The notes: generated by a model from the sequence alone, not told the origin. Numbered from the stretch's first letter, positions 1 through 12,900 are shown. The stretch: DNA of 64,000 bases from Rhizopus sp. PT2906 (GCA_025529335.1 JAMYHX010000042.1:89451-153450), one strand, 5' to 3'. Numbers and translations are program-made.

Positions 1-456
1 GTCGTACGATGCTGTGAAGCAACATATCCAAAGGAGCCATTGAGCGAAATCGGCATCCAAGTTCACGATTTTGTCTTTATGGATGGTGAACCACCACCTG
101 CAGGAATCGTTGATGCGTGGCTACATCTAATTGATGATAGATTCTTGAATGCTGAACAAAAGCAGGATGACAAGGAAGAATCATCACCTTGTATTGCTAT
201 CCATTGTGTAGCTGGTCTGGGAAGGTAGTTGTTATTTCATTGCTGTGTGTGTATGTAGCTACAGATGGGTGTATTAAAAGGTTCAACTAGGGCGCCTGTA
301 CTTGTGGCCATCGCTTTGATCGAGGATGGCATGCCACCACTGGATGCAGTTGTGTATATACGAGAACGTCGTAGAGGAGCCATCAATAAGAAGCAGCTCA
401 GATATATCGAGACATATAAACCAAGATCAAAGGGCAGCAAATGTATTATATCATAG
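1..456 (+). CDS. PRL-type (PTP4A) prenylated protein tyrosine phosphatase, 3' part
   Basis: The gene is cut by the left edge. Exons visible: 1..224 and 291..456; the intron 225..290 begins GTAGTT and ends CTAG and splits the Arg codon of the active site. What is seen: the P-loop HCVAGLGR, which fits the phosphatase signature HCxxGxxR; upstream the motif [10 protein letters not shown], matching the WPFDDG general-acid loop of PRLs with the Asp kept; and a C-terminal CIIS, a CAAX box for farnesylation. From family knowledge, PRLs are small membrane-anchored phosphatases that also bind CNNM/CorC-type magnesium transporters. The remaining length fits a protein of about 160-170 residues. The N-terminus lies outside the window. 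Identification as a PRL rather than a Cdc14-like enzyme rests on the P-loop, the PPP motif and the CAAX box together. Confidence 0.9.
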
Positions 457-839
457 TTAGATTCCCCAGTTCAATAATAGAAATAAAGTGCACTGCATAA
501 ACTACTTTAAACCCAACAGGCGGGTGTTCTTTCAAAAAAGGAAATACTTATCGGATGTCATTCAGGGTTGTCATGCTTGAGACAAATTTTAAAGAGGTTG
601 TATTGATTACGAAAATATACATACTTATTACTGTCCCCTTTATTTAAGGTTTTTCATACGGGATAATATAATACTCGCTCGAAGGCAATGGGTTTAAGAA
701 GGTGAAATCTATGCAGGGAAACAACAGAAATGCATCTAAATGTCTTCTTTTTTTTTTTTTTACTAAATATTATGTACATCTTTATTAAAGATATATTTGA
801 TACGATTAAGCGTAAAGATTATATATGTTAACAAAAGCT
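457..839. other. Intergenic, convergent 3' flanks
   Basis: This spacer lies between the PRL stop codon and the stop codon of the minus-strand GPI protein. It is AT-rich with a poly-T run near 748-760. No coding signal was seen on either strand; it should hold the two 3' UTRs. Confidence 0.6.
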
Positions 840-1545
840 TTAGTTCCACATGAGATAGAAGACAGTGTGGCCAACAGCCGCGGCAACTGTCATCTTTGTC
901 ATTTGACTAACCCAGTTTACAGAATTTGATTCACTTCCACTTGTTGTAGCAGTAGCGGCAGCAGATGAGGCAGCTGAATTGATAGATGAAACGATGGAAC
1001 TAGAAGCAGGGGCACTGCTGACAGGCATACTGCTACTGGCGGTACCTGGCAAGATAACCACAGTGCTGCTTACAGATGGGAACGAGACAGATGCAGGGGA
1101 TGATGTAGGCACAATTGCCGATGGACCAATGGAACTACCGACAACAGATGAAGGACTTGTCAAAATAGAGGCAATAGAAGAGGTAGTAGAAGCACTTGTT
1201 CTAGCAGTAGTAGTAGTAGTACTAGCGGTTCTAGTCTCTGTTCTTGTTGTCGTTTCCCTTGTAGTAGCACGAGTAGTTGTCGTAGTGCTTGAAACACCGG
1301 GCCAGTTGTTATCAATACATCTATTATAGCATTCGGCCTCATCACCACATGACTCAATACAATCTTGAGTACTACTGACTATAATATACCTTTTAGAATC
1401 GCGTTCTCTCTATTTTATTTTGTGATAACTTACCACATCTCTCGAGACACTTTGTATCTTCAGGATTACAAGAACAGATAGCATGAACTTGGCACTCAAA
1501 AAGAGCAAGAAGCACAAAAGCAAGGGCTAAGAAGGTAGCTTTCAT
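840..1545 (-). CDS. Small Cys-rich, Ser/Thr-rich GPI-anchored surface protein
   Basis: Minus strand, exons 1434..1545 and 840..1378 (216 codons before the stop); the intron 1379..1433 has a GTAAGT donor and is phase 1. An N-terminal signal peptide begins MKATFLALAFVLLALF and is followed by a short head containing eight cysteines spaced as CxC, CxxxC, CxxxC and CxxxC. The rest is a long low-complexity Ser/Thr/Val/Ala region typical of O-mannosylated stalks. The C-terminus is a short hydrophobic stretch (MTVAAAVGHTVFYLMWN), consistent with GPI-anchor addition. No enzymatic domain is recognised. A cell-wall or plasma-membrane role is inferred from architecture only. A TATA-like element sits 56 bp upstream of the start codon. 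Confidence 0.75.
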
Positions 1546-3031
1546 TTCGAGAAAATGACAAAAAAAAAAGTAAAATGAAAAGAAAAGAGTTCATCTCTCG
1601 TTATTTATAGCTCTTTCCGTAATAGAAATTTGTCACTTACATCATAGCTGGCTTTAAGCAAAAGGAAAAGAAGGAAGAGAGGTCACCTTATATTCTCTCT
1701 CACTTTCTTTCTCTGTTGATAATCACATCATCATGATGGTATTCAGTGTATAAACATCCTATTCTGTCTATTCATATCTTTTTCTTTCTCTTTTAATTCA
1801 TTGCTTGTTATCTTTCCCTCTTTTCATCCCCTTAAATTAAATGCTGCATCTAGAATAGAAGGAAGATGTTTATATGTCACTTTTTCAGTTATTCCTTTTA
1901 TGGCTGGTACCTTTTAAACGTGTTGAACAAACTGTTGTCAGTGAAGGGCACATTCGTTCTATTAGTCGTTGCTGTACTACATGTTCACTCTTCATGCAGA
2001 ATAAAGTAAGAATTTTGTCATTGCGTCTGACAAATGGAAATTTCTCGTCGTGATATATTCAGCCAAATAAAGATGAATAGTGCAAGATATATTCTATTAA
2101 ACATATGTATAGAAGAAAGCATTTATTGAGCATCAAGATGTTCATAATACTTTTTAAGCATTATTCCATTGATTACAACACTCCTATTTAATCCCTCCTT
2201 TGACAAATATTGCCTACAGCTGTACTTATGATAGAGATTCTTCCCACGGGAAAAAGTATTAGAGATAAATAAGTATTATAGATAAATATATGTATAAAGT
2301 GGCTATACTCGATATTAATAAAAATATACAAGCTCAACCTAGGATTACTTTCCTTTTAGCCTAGAATCAACCCATTTCAATCCATGCTTTTATGATATTG
2401 ATCCGGCGATGTCAAATATAGCTCGGTTCACTTCTTTTTAAATTGTGTGATCCAGGCATGCTGTCAGTTTAATACAAGCATTTTTTTCTTCTCTAATCAA
2501 ACGATTGTCAATTGAACTAGTCAGTAGTCATTGCTATCATTTCTCGAGCTACAACTAATGTATTATGCAGATCAATGCCTATTATATAAATTGGTCAAAA
2601 TAATCAACAAATTTTCCGATACACGCAGTAAAAAAAAATGATCGAAGAATGGAGCTAGCAAATTGAAAAAGTTCCTGCGACAATGACAGGCAGAGAACAA
2701 GCAATACCCCCCAACATTTTCAATACTTTTAATAAAATTGCATGTTCCTATTTGGTTAATTACCAACGCGACACAAACCTGTTGTTCCTGGATTAGCCTT
2801 GATTCCTTTTACTCGTTACTATCTTATTACATGATATGAATAATCAAAGGATTCGAAGGTTTGTAGCATTCATGACAAATGTTTCTGTCCTGCGTTCCCC
2901 CCAAAAAAACTCTGTTCAATTCTTATGCAAAAAAAAGGCCAGTAGGGATATTTAGAAATTCTTGAAAAAAGACCTTTAGTTTTAAAACCAAATAGATTAG
3001 TTTAGAAAAAGTGATTTTTATTTGCATGATT
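1546..3031. other. Long intergenic spacer
   Basis: It contains the promoter of the GPI-protein gene at its left end and the 3' flank of the C2H2 gene at its right end. Only short open frames without recognisable protein content were seen. No RNA gene was recognised. Confidence 0.5.
1601..1609 (-). promoter_or_regulatory. TATA-like box of the GPI protein gene
   Basis: The minus strand reads TATAAATAA here, 56 bp upstream of the ATG at 1545. The spacing resembles the TATA-to-ATG distance of three other genes in this window, implying a short 5' leader. Confidence 0.5.
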
Positions 3032-3913
3032 TTATTCGCGAACGTAAGGAGTTCTATGAAGTTCTCTTATAGCAATAAGAGTTTCGTATTCATCTTCTGT
3101 GATTCCTACTGCATTTGAATCTTCTTCTGAGCTACTTGAACTGCTGATCTCTTCTAATCTATCAATCGAACTGGCTAATTCTTGTAATGAGAGTCTTCTA
3201 GTCGGCTTTGCATTTCTAGGTGCAAAAAGGGAAAAGTTTTGCACCATTGCTTGAAAGTCTATCTCTTGATCGTTGCGACCGTATGAACAGAAAAGAATCC
3301 GAGGGGCTGTGCGAACACGATTTCTGTAGGGTGAAGGTTCAATTGGACCTGGAGAAGGAGACATTTCGGTGTCAGTAGATGAAGATGAACCATTTTGAAG
3401 GACTAATGGAGCCTTGAGTTGCTCCTCTTGGCTACCTTCTTCGTACTCATCATCTTCATGATAAGACTTGCCCTTCTTGGAGGCTCGCCCGGGATTAGAC
3501 CTGGGTGCAAGCTTTCTCTTTCGGCCTGTGGGTTGTGGTTGGCCTTTGGCTGATCTTTTACGCTTTGTGCCTTCGCTATCTGGATTTCTGCATGGACATC
3601 GTTCAGCATGCTGCCTCATGTTGTCGTTCCTAGAGAACCTGAGTGTACATCCTTCGACGATGCAGGGAAAAGGTTTCTAAGGTGAGTAATGAATAAAGAT
3701 GAAACGGACTTTTTTCTTCATTTTTACCTCGCCAGTGTGCCTTCGTTTGTGTCTATTTAAATGTTCCTGTCGTGTGAAGGCCATTGTGCAATCACCAAAA
3801 CCAACGCAACGAAATGGCTTTTCCTCTTTATCGTCTTTATCTTTGCGTTTAGGCTTTTTGGTAGAGTCATTTGTTACAATTACTTTTTCGGAGGGTTGAA
3901 TTGAGGTTTCCAT
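3032..3913 (-). CDS. Two-finger C2H2 zinc-finger transcription factor
   Basis: Minus strand, exons 3728..3913 and 3032..3676 (276 aa); intron 3677..3727, phase 0. The two exons join to give two adjacent C2H2 fingers: the first has CVGFGDC and HLNRHKRRH, the second CIVEGC, NDNMRQH and a final Cys, joined by the canonical HTGEKPF linker that spans the intron. This tandem near the N-terminus, followed by Lys/Arg-rich then Ser-rich acidic sequence, resembles fungal stress-type Msn2/Com2-like factors, though those carry the fingers at the C-terminus. The second finger ends HAERC, a CCHC variant. Nuclear DNA binding is inferred from the fingers and several basic stretches (KRKRSAKGQ). Targets cannot be stated. 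Confidence 0.85.
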
Positions 3914-5759
3914 TATAGATTTCGCGTGCGCGTAAGTAAAACAAAAAGAAGAAAGAGAGAGAAAGGAAAGAAGTGTAATGTATAAATGCTTTCTATTTAT
4001 GTATAATAGTCCCTAGGGGTTTAATTGCCAGGAAAAAAAAAGAATAATACGTCAATACATATTGGAGAAGAGAAACGCCCTTTGAGTTCATCCTATGATA
4101 ATTTCAATCTGATCTAACCCCATTATGATTGCTCTCTGTAAAGAGTACCTTCATTCAATATAGCACGATCTCTTTGATGTTTAATAACACATTGTACATT
4201 ATTTAACGCGATGATCATGGAAACAGAATGCTTAGAGTGCAGTAGACGAAGAGTAGGGCAGTTTCATTTAGCCAGCAATAGAATAAATTAAAGCTGCGCA
4301 ATTTTTCAACCTATAAGAAATAAAGCATAAATATCCTTTACTGCAATGTTATTGACAGGGTTTCGCTTGATGTCAACTTTCACCACCTTCTTTCATCATC
4401 ATATATGCCCTGATAGATGGATTCATAGATCCACTGTACATTTTCCCTTCCTCGGAAGTTTTTTTTTACATAAAGAACGATGCCTCTATCCTCTCTCTTT
4501 CTCTTTGCTGTGATACAGCCAGCATCCAAGCCTTTAAATAGCACGTTAGGTGTTTATTGTATTGATCTTTCTTGACACATTATATATTTCCTGTGCCTAA
4601 ATAGGTACAGGCAAGCGTTTTGGAAAGTAACAAGGGTTTTACATTCCAAGTCGCTTTATTGCAATATCAAAAATAGCCAAGTGTCTCTGCAGAAAGGATC
4701 ATTGATTAATCATGCAAAGAGGGAAAGGGTCGAATAGAATGTATCAACTTTTACTACGTTAGAGTACAATGATGATAATCATTTCGATCAGAGAAGGAAA
4801 AAAAAAAGCAAGGCTGATCAATATAGTCAACATTTGCTCTGCTCCTGTTTAATAGTTACTATAGGCAATTCTTATATGTAGAGTAAGTTATTTCCAATGA
4901 TCTTTTGTAATCATTGTCAGTCTGGTTATCATTTCATATGTTCATGAATGAGAGGCGAGGTTGTATAGTAAACAGCCGTTTCTGTTGCTCGTGAAACATG
5001 CTTCATCAGAAACAATGTGTTTAATAAACCGATGTTGTACCAGTTTTTTCTTTGACTAAAAAAAGAAACAAGCAACAGGTATAAAGGTGATAAAGATCGA
5101 CAGTTGCATAGGATCAAACGATAAAACGGCACTTTTGAATGACTTTAGTTTATTTAATAAGCTTTGTACAAGAGTAAAAAGAAACCTCGGTGAAATGAAC
5201 GTCGACTGAGTTGATCGCGCAGACAAATCACTGTATTTATTCTCATTCATTTACTTTAGACTATTTCATATTATTTAAAATAAACAACATTCTGTATTCT
5301 GCATTGAATGGAAAAAGAGGAATAAAAGAAGATGTATATTATTTAGCCTAATCAACTGTATGTAAAGAGTAGACATGAGCATCTATTTTTAACTATATGA
5401 TGGTTACCTATGACAGTAGCTCAAGTTCATTTAAGAATGCACGTAGAAAAATTATATGCCCAGAACAAGAACTTTAGGTACAAAAGTGGATAATTTCACC
5501 AAGGAAACCAAGTACAGATTCACCTTTTTTTTGCCTAGTTTAGGTAGATTATCAAAAAAAGGAAAGCATCTTCATGGATCATTTATGTTGTGACACGCTG
5601 TAAATTGTAAATAAATGGATAAAATAAACTCAAACTGGCTGCGTGTTAAAGCAAATTTGATTCCGCTTCAAAGCTTTCTGTTTAAAAGGAACTCATCCTT
5701 CTCTCTCCATTTTGATATCCCTTTTTCTTTACTTATCCCTTACACTCCTTTTTAAAGAG
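3914..5759. other. Long divergent intergenic region
   Basis: It separates the minus-strand zinc-finger gene from the plus-strand chitin deacetylase gene, so it holds both promoters. Directly upstream of the chitin deacetylase ATG is a pyrimidine-rich stretch (about 5690-5750) typical of strongly expressed genes here. No gene or repeat was recognised inside. Confidence 0.5.
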
Positions 5760-7175
5760 ATGTACTTTAAGACTTCTGCCCTTGCAATTGCCATCTTGCA
5801 CGTTGTCGGATTGGCCGAAGCTGCCAAGAGCTCTGAAAGCAAGTCATCATCCCACTCCAAGTCCAACAGCTCACTTTCAAAGCCTCAGGATTATTGGAAG
5901 AACTTCAAATCCTTGGTTGATCCTAACAACATCACCATCCCCGCTATTACTCAAACCACTTCCTTAAACCCTTCCGATGAATGTCAATACTACGAACCTC
6001 CTTCCAACTTTGTCTTCAATGCCAAGGAGTGGCCTAACCTTTGGGAAACTGCCACTTCCAACGGTATGACCAAGACTGCCGAATTCCAAGCTCTTTACAA
6101 CTCTATCGATTGGACCAAGGCTCCCAAGATTGCCGTTCGTAAGAAGACCTCCGATGGTGGCGTTGACATGACCGGTTATCCAGACAGTGATCCTGACTGT
6201 TGGTGGTCAGCCTCCACCTGTACCAAGCCCAAGCAAAAGAATGTTAATGAAGATATCTACGCTTGTCCCGAACCTGAAACTTGGGGTCTTACTTACGATG
6301 ATGGACCCAACTGTTCTCACAATGCTTTCTATGACTACCTTGAGCAAAACAACATCAAGGCTAGTATGTTCTACATTGGTTCCAACGTCGTCAACTGGCC
6401 CTACGGTGCTCAGCGTGGTGTCAAGGCTGGCCATCATATTGCTGACCACACCTGGTCTCACCAATTGATGACCACCTTGACCAATGAAGAAGTCCTTGCC
6501 GAACTCTACTATACTCAAAAAGCTATCAAGATGGTCACTGGTGTTACTCCTCTCTACTGGCGTCCTGTAAGTTTCTCTTAAAAAAAAAAAAGAAAAATAT
6601 GCTAACATATACATTAGGCTTTCGGTGATGTCGATGATCGTGTCCGTTGGATCGCTACTCAACTCAACTTGACCACTATTCTCTGGAACCTCGATACTGA
6701 TGACTGGGCTGCCGGTACTTCCAAGACTGTCGATGAAGTCAAGGCTACTTATGACGCTTACGTTCAAATGGGTTCCAACGGTACTTTCGCCAACAGTGGT
6801 CAAATCGTCTTGACTCACGAAATTGACAACACCACCATGAGCCTTGCTGTAGAATACTTGCCCAAGATCGCTTCCGCTTACAAGAATGTTCTTGATGTCG
6901 CCACTTGTATGAACATTACTTATCCTTACCAAGAACACACTATCAGCTTTGCTCCTTTCGGTTCTAGTGCCAACACCTCTAATACCTCTGCTTCTTCTGA
7001 TGCTGCCCCTGCTGCTGCTCCTGCCGCTTCTTCCGCTGCCACTGCTGATGCTCCTGGTACCACTACCATCTCTCTTGCTGCTAACAAGGCCGAAGTTCCT
7101 GTCTCTGCTGGTATTCAAATTAACCCCAACAGCTTGATTGTTGCTGCCTTTGCTGCTGCTGCTTACTTCATGTAA
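5760..7175 (+). CDS. Chitin deacetylase, GPI-anchored (carbohydrate esterase family 4)
   Basis: Exons 5760..6566 and 6618..7175 (454 aa), phase-0 intron. The start at 5760 gives a good signal peptide (MYFKTSALAIAILHVVGLAEA); the in-frame start further upstream has no such signal. The NodB homology domain is clear: LTYDDGP at about residue 177 supplies the catalytic Asp and metal Asp, HHIADHTWSH at about 225-234 supplies the metal His pair, and RPAFGDVDDR and the LDTDDW region follow, the former across the intron. A Ser/Ala-rich tail and a C-terminal hydrophobic segment indicate GPI anchoring. The enzyme converts nascent chitin to chitosan, the major wall polymer of Mucorales. Codons are strongly biased to C-ending forms, suggesting high expression; this bias also leaves a 332-codon antisense open frame. 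Confidence 0.95.
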
Positions 7176-9965
7176 ATTTTTGAGGTTATAAATTTTAATA
7201 TACACCTTCCTTTTACCCTTTTGTTTCTATATAAAATGTGTATCAATTTTTTTTAATAATAGAATATATTAATAATTTTTAAATTGAAACAGAAAGGAAG
7301 AGGTTGATAATTACCCTCCCTTTCTCTCGATCTCGTTAAGACCCTTATTCTGATTTCAATAGCATTGGCGTATTCCACACTGCTTTTCGATATATACCCA
7401 TTGTCCCTTTTTTCTCTTTATCTGCAAGATTCAAGGTGTTACGTTTTGATAGTTTGGTATGAAGGATATTATTATAATAGTGAAAAAAACAATAGGATGG
7501 ATCTTGATAGGTGAGTAGGTTCAGGCACCATATAAAAAATAATAAAGTCGGAGATTGAATCAGTGTTTGGATGAAGAAAAGTTGTCATTCACTCGATTCT
7601 TGACCATTTTCTTTTGCGTTCAAAGCCACCAACATCGTCAAGCCAACCTCTATCTCTTGCATAACAGTAGAAGTCCATTCTATTTTTAAATAAGCGTATT
7701 TAAATTCACGTGGTCTAAAAAGCAATCAAGGCGCGAAAATCAGCATTCATCCAAAAAAGAGAAGATTTTGCAAATTCACGAGAAAATGATCTTCAGAAAG
7801 ATTGGGGACTATTTATACGCATTCCTTTGAGTACAATGAACTTATGCATGGTCCTTTCCGTGAGAGAGCTTCGCGTGATCAGTACCAATTTCGTTGCTAC
7901 AATCGTGCGCGGCTCATCGAAACGAAGTTTGGCAATCTGTGACGAAAGGATCTATGTTTTATCGGAAGAGATGCGACATTCGGGTTATCCTAAAAGTTAT
8001 CTTCCGCCTGACTACTATGAACAGGGACTTATCCATTACAAAAACATTGGCTAGTTATAGCGCGATTTGATTGTTGTTTTTGAGAACGATCTTTTTCTAT
8101 AATATCCCTTTAATGCTTGATAAGGCTCTCATTATCATATTTAACCTTATGTGATGGTAATTGCTATCCTTTTCGTAGGTGGATCATGTTCAAATTGATG
8201 AATCAAAAGAACGCTGTGGACATCATGCAGAAGGTGTCTGAGTCTTTGGTATGGCCGTGACAACTATTCGGGTATGTATCATCGTCCTGATGGATTCATC
8301 TACAGCCTTTGCGGGAGTTGTTTATATAAATAACAATTACCACAATTTTTTTTTGGCTGGCGGGCTTGTGGTGATTTACCTATATTAATTTGAATAAAAG
8401 CCCATATTTTACTTAATACAAATTACAAAGCATGTTTGTGGTGAGTTAATCATCACAAAAAGAAATAGATATAAACACTAAATAGTTGTTATCAGCTTAT
8501 GGACAACGAAGTCTTCAATTGGTCCAAATAAAAACTAAGAATGTCTGAATTTAAATGTTTTGATATGATGTTATTCTCTATCTGTCTTTCCTTTCTTTAT
8601 GTTTCTTTTATTCCTTGTCTCCCGCTTATTTAAACAATTCTATCTCGATGTCTCCTTTTTCTTTTGTTGCCTTTGTTTCTCTTTTTCCCCCTTCTTTTAT
8701 CGTTTACGTCATATTTCATTTGTCCATAAGTTAGTAACCCCGATAACGATTGGTTACACACATGCACCAAGAGAGAGGTAGCAGTAAAATAAGTTCTTTT
8801 TTTTTTATATTGAGCTTCTTTAAAAGAATACGTGTTAATCTGCAAGTTCATGCATGGTAAATCATTTAATTTTATTAGACAATAAGGCGTGGCCGTATAC
8901 TTTTGGAAGAGCCCTTATAAGCATATCTGAGTTACATCTTTCTCCTTTTCTATTCCCTCTCCCCGCACTTTCTCTATCGAGTTCCAAGAAATTCCCAATG
9001 CTTTTTTTCTTAAGCAACACTCCTTTAAAAGCATGAATAACATGACGTTGTAATGAATACATGGTTGAATAGATCATAAATAGACTACCAAATGCTTAAT
9101 TAGCCATAATGTTTAATTTCCCCCTCCTCATCGTTGCTATTGTTATCATTAGTCCACTTTGTCCTTCAATGATCATACAATCCAGATCATTTACTAAACG
9201 TACAAGATGATTTAAGGTTTTATGAAAAGAAGAATTGTCGAGGTTATTCTATATCCCTGTTTCCCTCTCTATCTGTATCTTGATCTCTCTCTCTTTTTCT
9301 TACTACTTATGATCACAATTAAGGGGATCCCTGACGAGAAACAAGAAACATCAGGCAACTTCATTCGTTGAATCTACTGATGTTAGTAATCGGCTTATAA
9401 TCAAATCGGCGCGAATTTTGACATTTTGTGTACACAATAACAGCTTATTTCATTGGTACCTTTCATGCCAAAGTATGAAAACGTAGCACGCTGCATTTTG
9501 TAAAAAAAAAAAAAGAAAATTCATCATGACTAAAGAGGAAAAAGGGCGATTGGAATACTAAAAAGACCTACTGAATTATACTGTTACTCTTGAACTCAGA
9601 TTGAGGGTCTCACATCGAATCGAGATTGTGAGAAAAGGAGGTAGTTTAAACATGATGGTCCATCAATCCTCATCTAGACTTTGAATAGTTTACTATTGTC
9701 TTTTTAAACAGGGCTCGACTTTAATAAGAATGTACTTTTTTTTTTTGTGGTCTTCATATGAGCTCCGAGGTCAAATGTACGCAGACACAAATAATAATAA
9801 AAATATAGAAAAGTGGACCGCTCTTTCTTTCTTTTCTTTTTCCCTTTTTTCAGTAACAATCTTTCCTTTCCTTTTATTTCAGACAACTGTTGCTTTTTTT
9901 TTTATTCTCTCTTTCCATAAAGATCCTCTCATTCGATTCACCCATTTTTGTAATTTAATGCTATA
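7176..9965. other. Long intergenic region with one transposase relic
   Basis: The only coding trace seen in 2.8 kb is the decayed transposase at about 7820-8300, annotated separately. The right end is the presumed promoter of the neurofibromin gene, with T-rich and CT-rich tracts at 9820-9930. No RNA gene was recognised. Confidence 0.45.
7820..8300 (+). pseudogene. Decayed DDE transposase (ISXO2/IS1595 or Merlin-like)
   Basis: Translation in shifting plus-strand frames gives fragments matching the family layout. First DQYQFRCYNRARLIETKFGN (about 7838-7950), like the zinc-ribbon end before the catalytic domain. Then, near 8178-8260, DHVQIDESKE followed by HAEGV, a stop, and VFG, which resembles the motif VEIDESKFG...RVEGVWVFG around the first catalytic Asp. 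A Trp-to-stop change and frameshifts make it non-functional. An open frame of 75 codons at 7827..8054 overlaps it and is probably accidental. Assignment is by pattern recognition of short fragments, so it is tentative. Confidence 0.4.
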
Positions 9966-12900
9966 ATGAGTCCAGACACAAAACTTATTGCAAGCTTAGT
10001 GAATCGTATACTTGTTAGGGTACATAATACAACTTACATAAAAAAAAAGAGGACACCATGTAATTGATTTAATTATGTAGTTGCCTAGCAATAGTGGAAA
10101 GAAGTTGGATGCGTTAGAAAATGATCCTATAGTCAATCAAACGTGAGTTGTGGATAATGTTGATAAATGTATTCTAACCTTTATTATTCACACTTTGTAT
10201 CATTATTCATCACTTTCAGAGGTAATAATTGTAATAGCCTTTTTTAAATCCACTCACTCATATCTTGTAGTTGCTGCCCTGATTGAATTATCAAAGTTTA
10301 GATTACCGACAGTGACAATTACTCTATTGAATCTATTAGATGGAATCAAGGTATATTATCATTATTATCATTGTCTCAATACTTATCTCGAGAAATTATA
10401 AATATAGATGGCTTCTAATGAAGACTATGTTCCTCAAGAAAATTTACAATCACAGCTATTTGTCTTACGATTACTCTCAGCTTGTATGCAACATCACTGG
10501 CAGTACATGAAAGATTTAAAATATGAAAGTAGTTCTGGGAGAGCATACTCTGTAAAAAATGGCTATGAAGGATCAGTTCACAGTTTTGATAGTGCCACTC
10601 ATAAAAGCAGCAGTCGATGGTCTCTGAACGAGGGCCCTTTACCTCTCGAAATGGACGATCCACCCCCTTTTGAAGATGCACTTGCAAAGTCTATCATGAA
10701 TGTCATGTCCCGTATTATGCATCAAACAACCATTTTGGAAGAAAAAGAGTACGGTCAAGCAACGAATCATGTCACTCAGATAACACGCACCGAATACTAT
10801 ACACCAAATAACATTGCAAGAACATCAGCAGATATTGTGTTGGATATCTATAAAGCGTCGAGCAAAGTCATCACCTACTTGAGTGCTAGTAATTGGAATA
10901 TTGTATTTTCAAAGATTAAAGCACGTATACTCTATCTTTCGACCACAAGTGATGAAAATCCTGAGACATCTGATATGAGGCTACTAGAATGTTGCTCTCT
11001 AAACTCAAAGCGCTTGGCTACTGTCTTGTCAGGTAAATAAGAGGTCAGTCTTTATGTCAAGCCATTAAACTATCTTTTTATAGAGTTTTGCAATAACTTT
11101 ATACATTTAAAAAAGTCGACACAATTAATTGTAGCAGCTATCTTACGTAGAGCTATCTGGGGATGGATCGAGACTTATCCAAGCGAGTTTATGCAGCTAT
11201 GTCAGAGCCAAAAGAGACTAGAGGGTGGACCAGACGTGTTGTTCGAAACTTGTTTATCTTTAGCAGATACGACCAGAAAGAAAGCAATTCTATGGCCATT
11301 ACAGACAATGCTCTTGGTGTTATGTCCAGATATCTTATGTTCATTAGATACCCCTGACACAGGAAGATCGATCAACTCAAAAAAGGCCCTATTTTTATCA
11401 GCACTTAAATCTTCACTAAAGTCAGGACGTATGGCAGAATTGGCTGCTATCTGTTATGTGGATATCTGTAAGGCCGCAACTTATGTATCCAAAATAGATT
11501 CCTCTGCTCTTCGTCACATCGTACCTGATATTGAACATGAACTGAGAACACAACTGTTTGATCCAGAAAAACCCCTGATTGCAGATAGCTTAATGAGCGG
11601 ACTTGGTATTATCATTGATCATCGCACACTGTTGGCTGATTGCTTGGTGGCCATGTTTCGACTGAACCCACGAAATGCATTACGCAACCTATTCCCTTCC
11701 TGCTTAGATAACCGTGCACCTACTCTGTTTAAAATCAGTTTAGTCAAGGCGTGCTTAATTATCGCATCTGAAGAAAACAAGCTTCCTTGGAATCCTTCGA
11801 TTGCTACACTATATGATTCACTGGCTGGTCCGCTTAGAAAGTTATTTATTGAATTTGCAAGCAAAGACTTTTCCAAGCTTGAAATGAATAGCGCTATGGC
11901 AACATCCAACAGTAGAAAACAAAACATTATAAACGCCAATGATAAAAAGTTCAAAAAAGAAAACACTGTTCGTGTGGACCAGAATAATGAAAGGCTAGAA
12001 CTCATCCTGGACATGCTACGTTTGTATCAAACAGATCCTAAGCTAGCCATTCGCGTAAGTAGACATACTGCTATTCTTCATATTAAACTCATTTATGCGT
12101 GTTTAAATAGGGTGATAACGAGGATCGGTTAAAGCAGAATGCAATGGCAATGGTTGCCATCACAAACTGTCTCCGTGAGCAGGATCAGTATGTCAGGGAT
12201 GCGGCCGCTATGTGTCTATTTAAGTTGCACTCTCCAGATTATATTCTCGAATGGGGATCGTCACCCAATTTTATGGAATCATTCTGGAAGATCTCTTCTC
12301 AGGTTGTGCTGACACTTGCTAAGCAACTGCTAGATACAAGAGAACGAGATGATGGCATAAAGCGTTTGTTGGAATTACTAAAGAAGTTGTTTGAATCCAG
12401 AAATGAGTTTTTAAGAATGCATCAGGTAAAAACAAAGAAAAAAAAATTGCAATACGTTTATTCATTTCATGATAGGATGTCTCTATGCAAGGATCAGATG
12501 CCAAAGAACGACTTCAAGCATCTATTGGTCTTGAGGTTGCACTCTTGGTCTTATTGTGCTCTTCTGATATAGAAATTTGTTCTTCTGCGATCACTTGCTT
12601 TGGACATATCTGTGAAGAAGCCCAATTGACCGACTACATTGATGATCCTCATCAAGCTGTATTAATGGTCGTAGAAAACTTGCCTATCTACCACGAGCTT
12701 TCGTCCAACAATAGTATTGTTACCGGTCGCAAATCCCAACAAAAGCAAATTCGTCGCTTACTAAGAATGATGACTCACTATGCGCCAGGCAACCTTGCTG
12801 CGTGGGAGGAGGTCTATAAGCGATGGAAATACATGATACCTGCCATGACAAAGCCTTATGAAGAATCCAAGGACGAGGCTCTAGAATTATCACCACACCC

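Noticed and set aside
6207..7205. A 332-codon minus-strand open frame opposite the chitin deacetylase gene
   Set aside because: It exists because the real gene avoids TTA, CTA and TCA codons. Its composition is Ser/Gly/Val-rich without a domain, and the plus strand has clear CE4 motifs.
7827..8054. 75-codon plus-strand frame as a separate small gene
   Set aside because: It overlaps the transposase relic in a different frame, and its sequence shows no domain or signal peptide.
10238..10350. Alternative acceptor GTAATAG for the fourth neurofibromin exon
   Set aside because: The added residues (FFKSTHSYLV) look acceptable against NF1, but the exon enters in phase 1 while the preceding exon ends in phase 2, and the leftover intron after the micro-exon would be only 16 nt.
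11619..12014. Minus-strand 131-codon frame inside neurofibromin
   Set aside because: Lies wholly opposite an exon that aligns with NF1.
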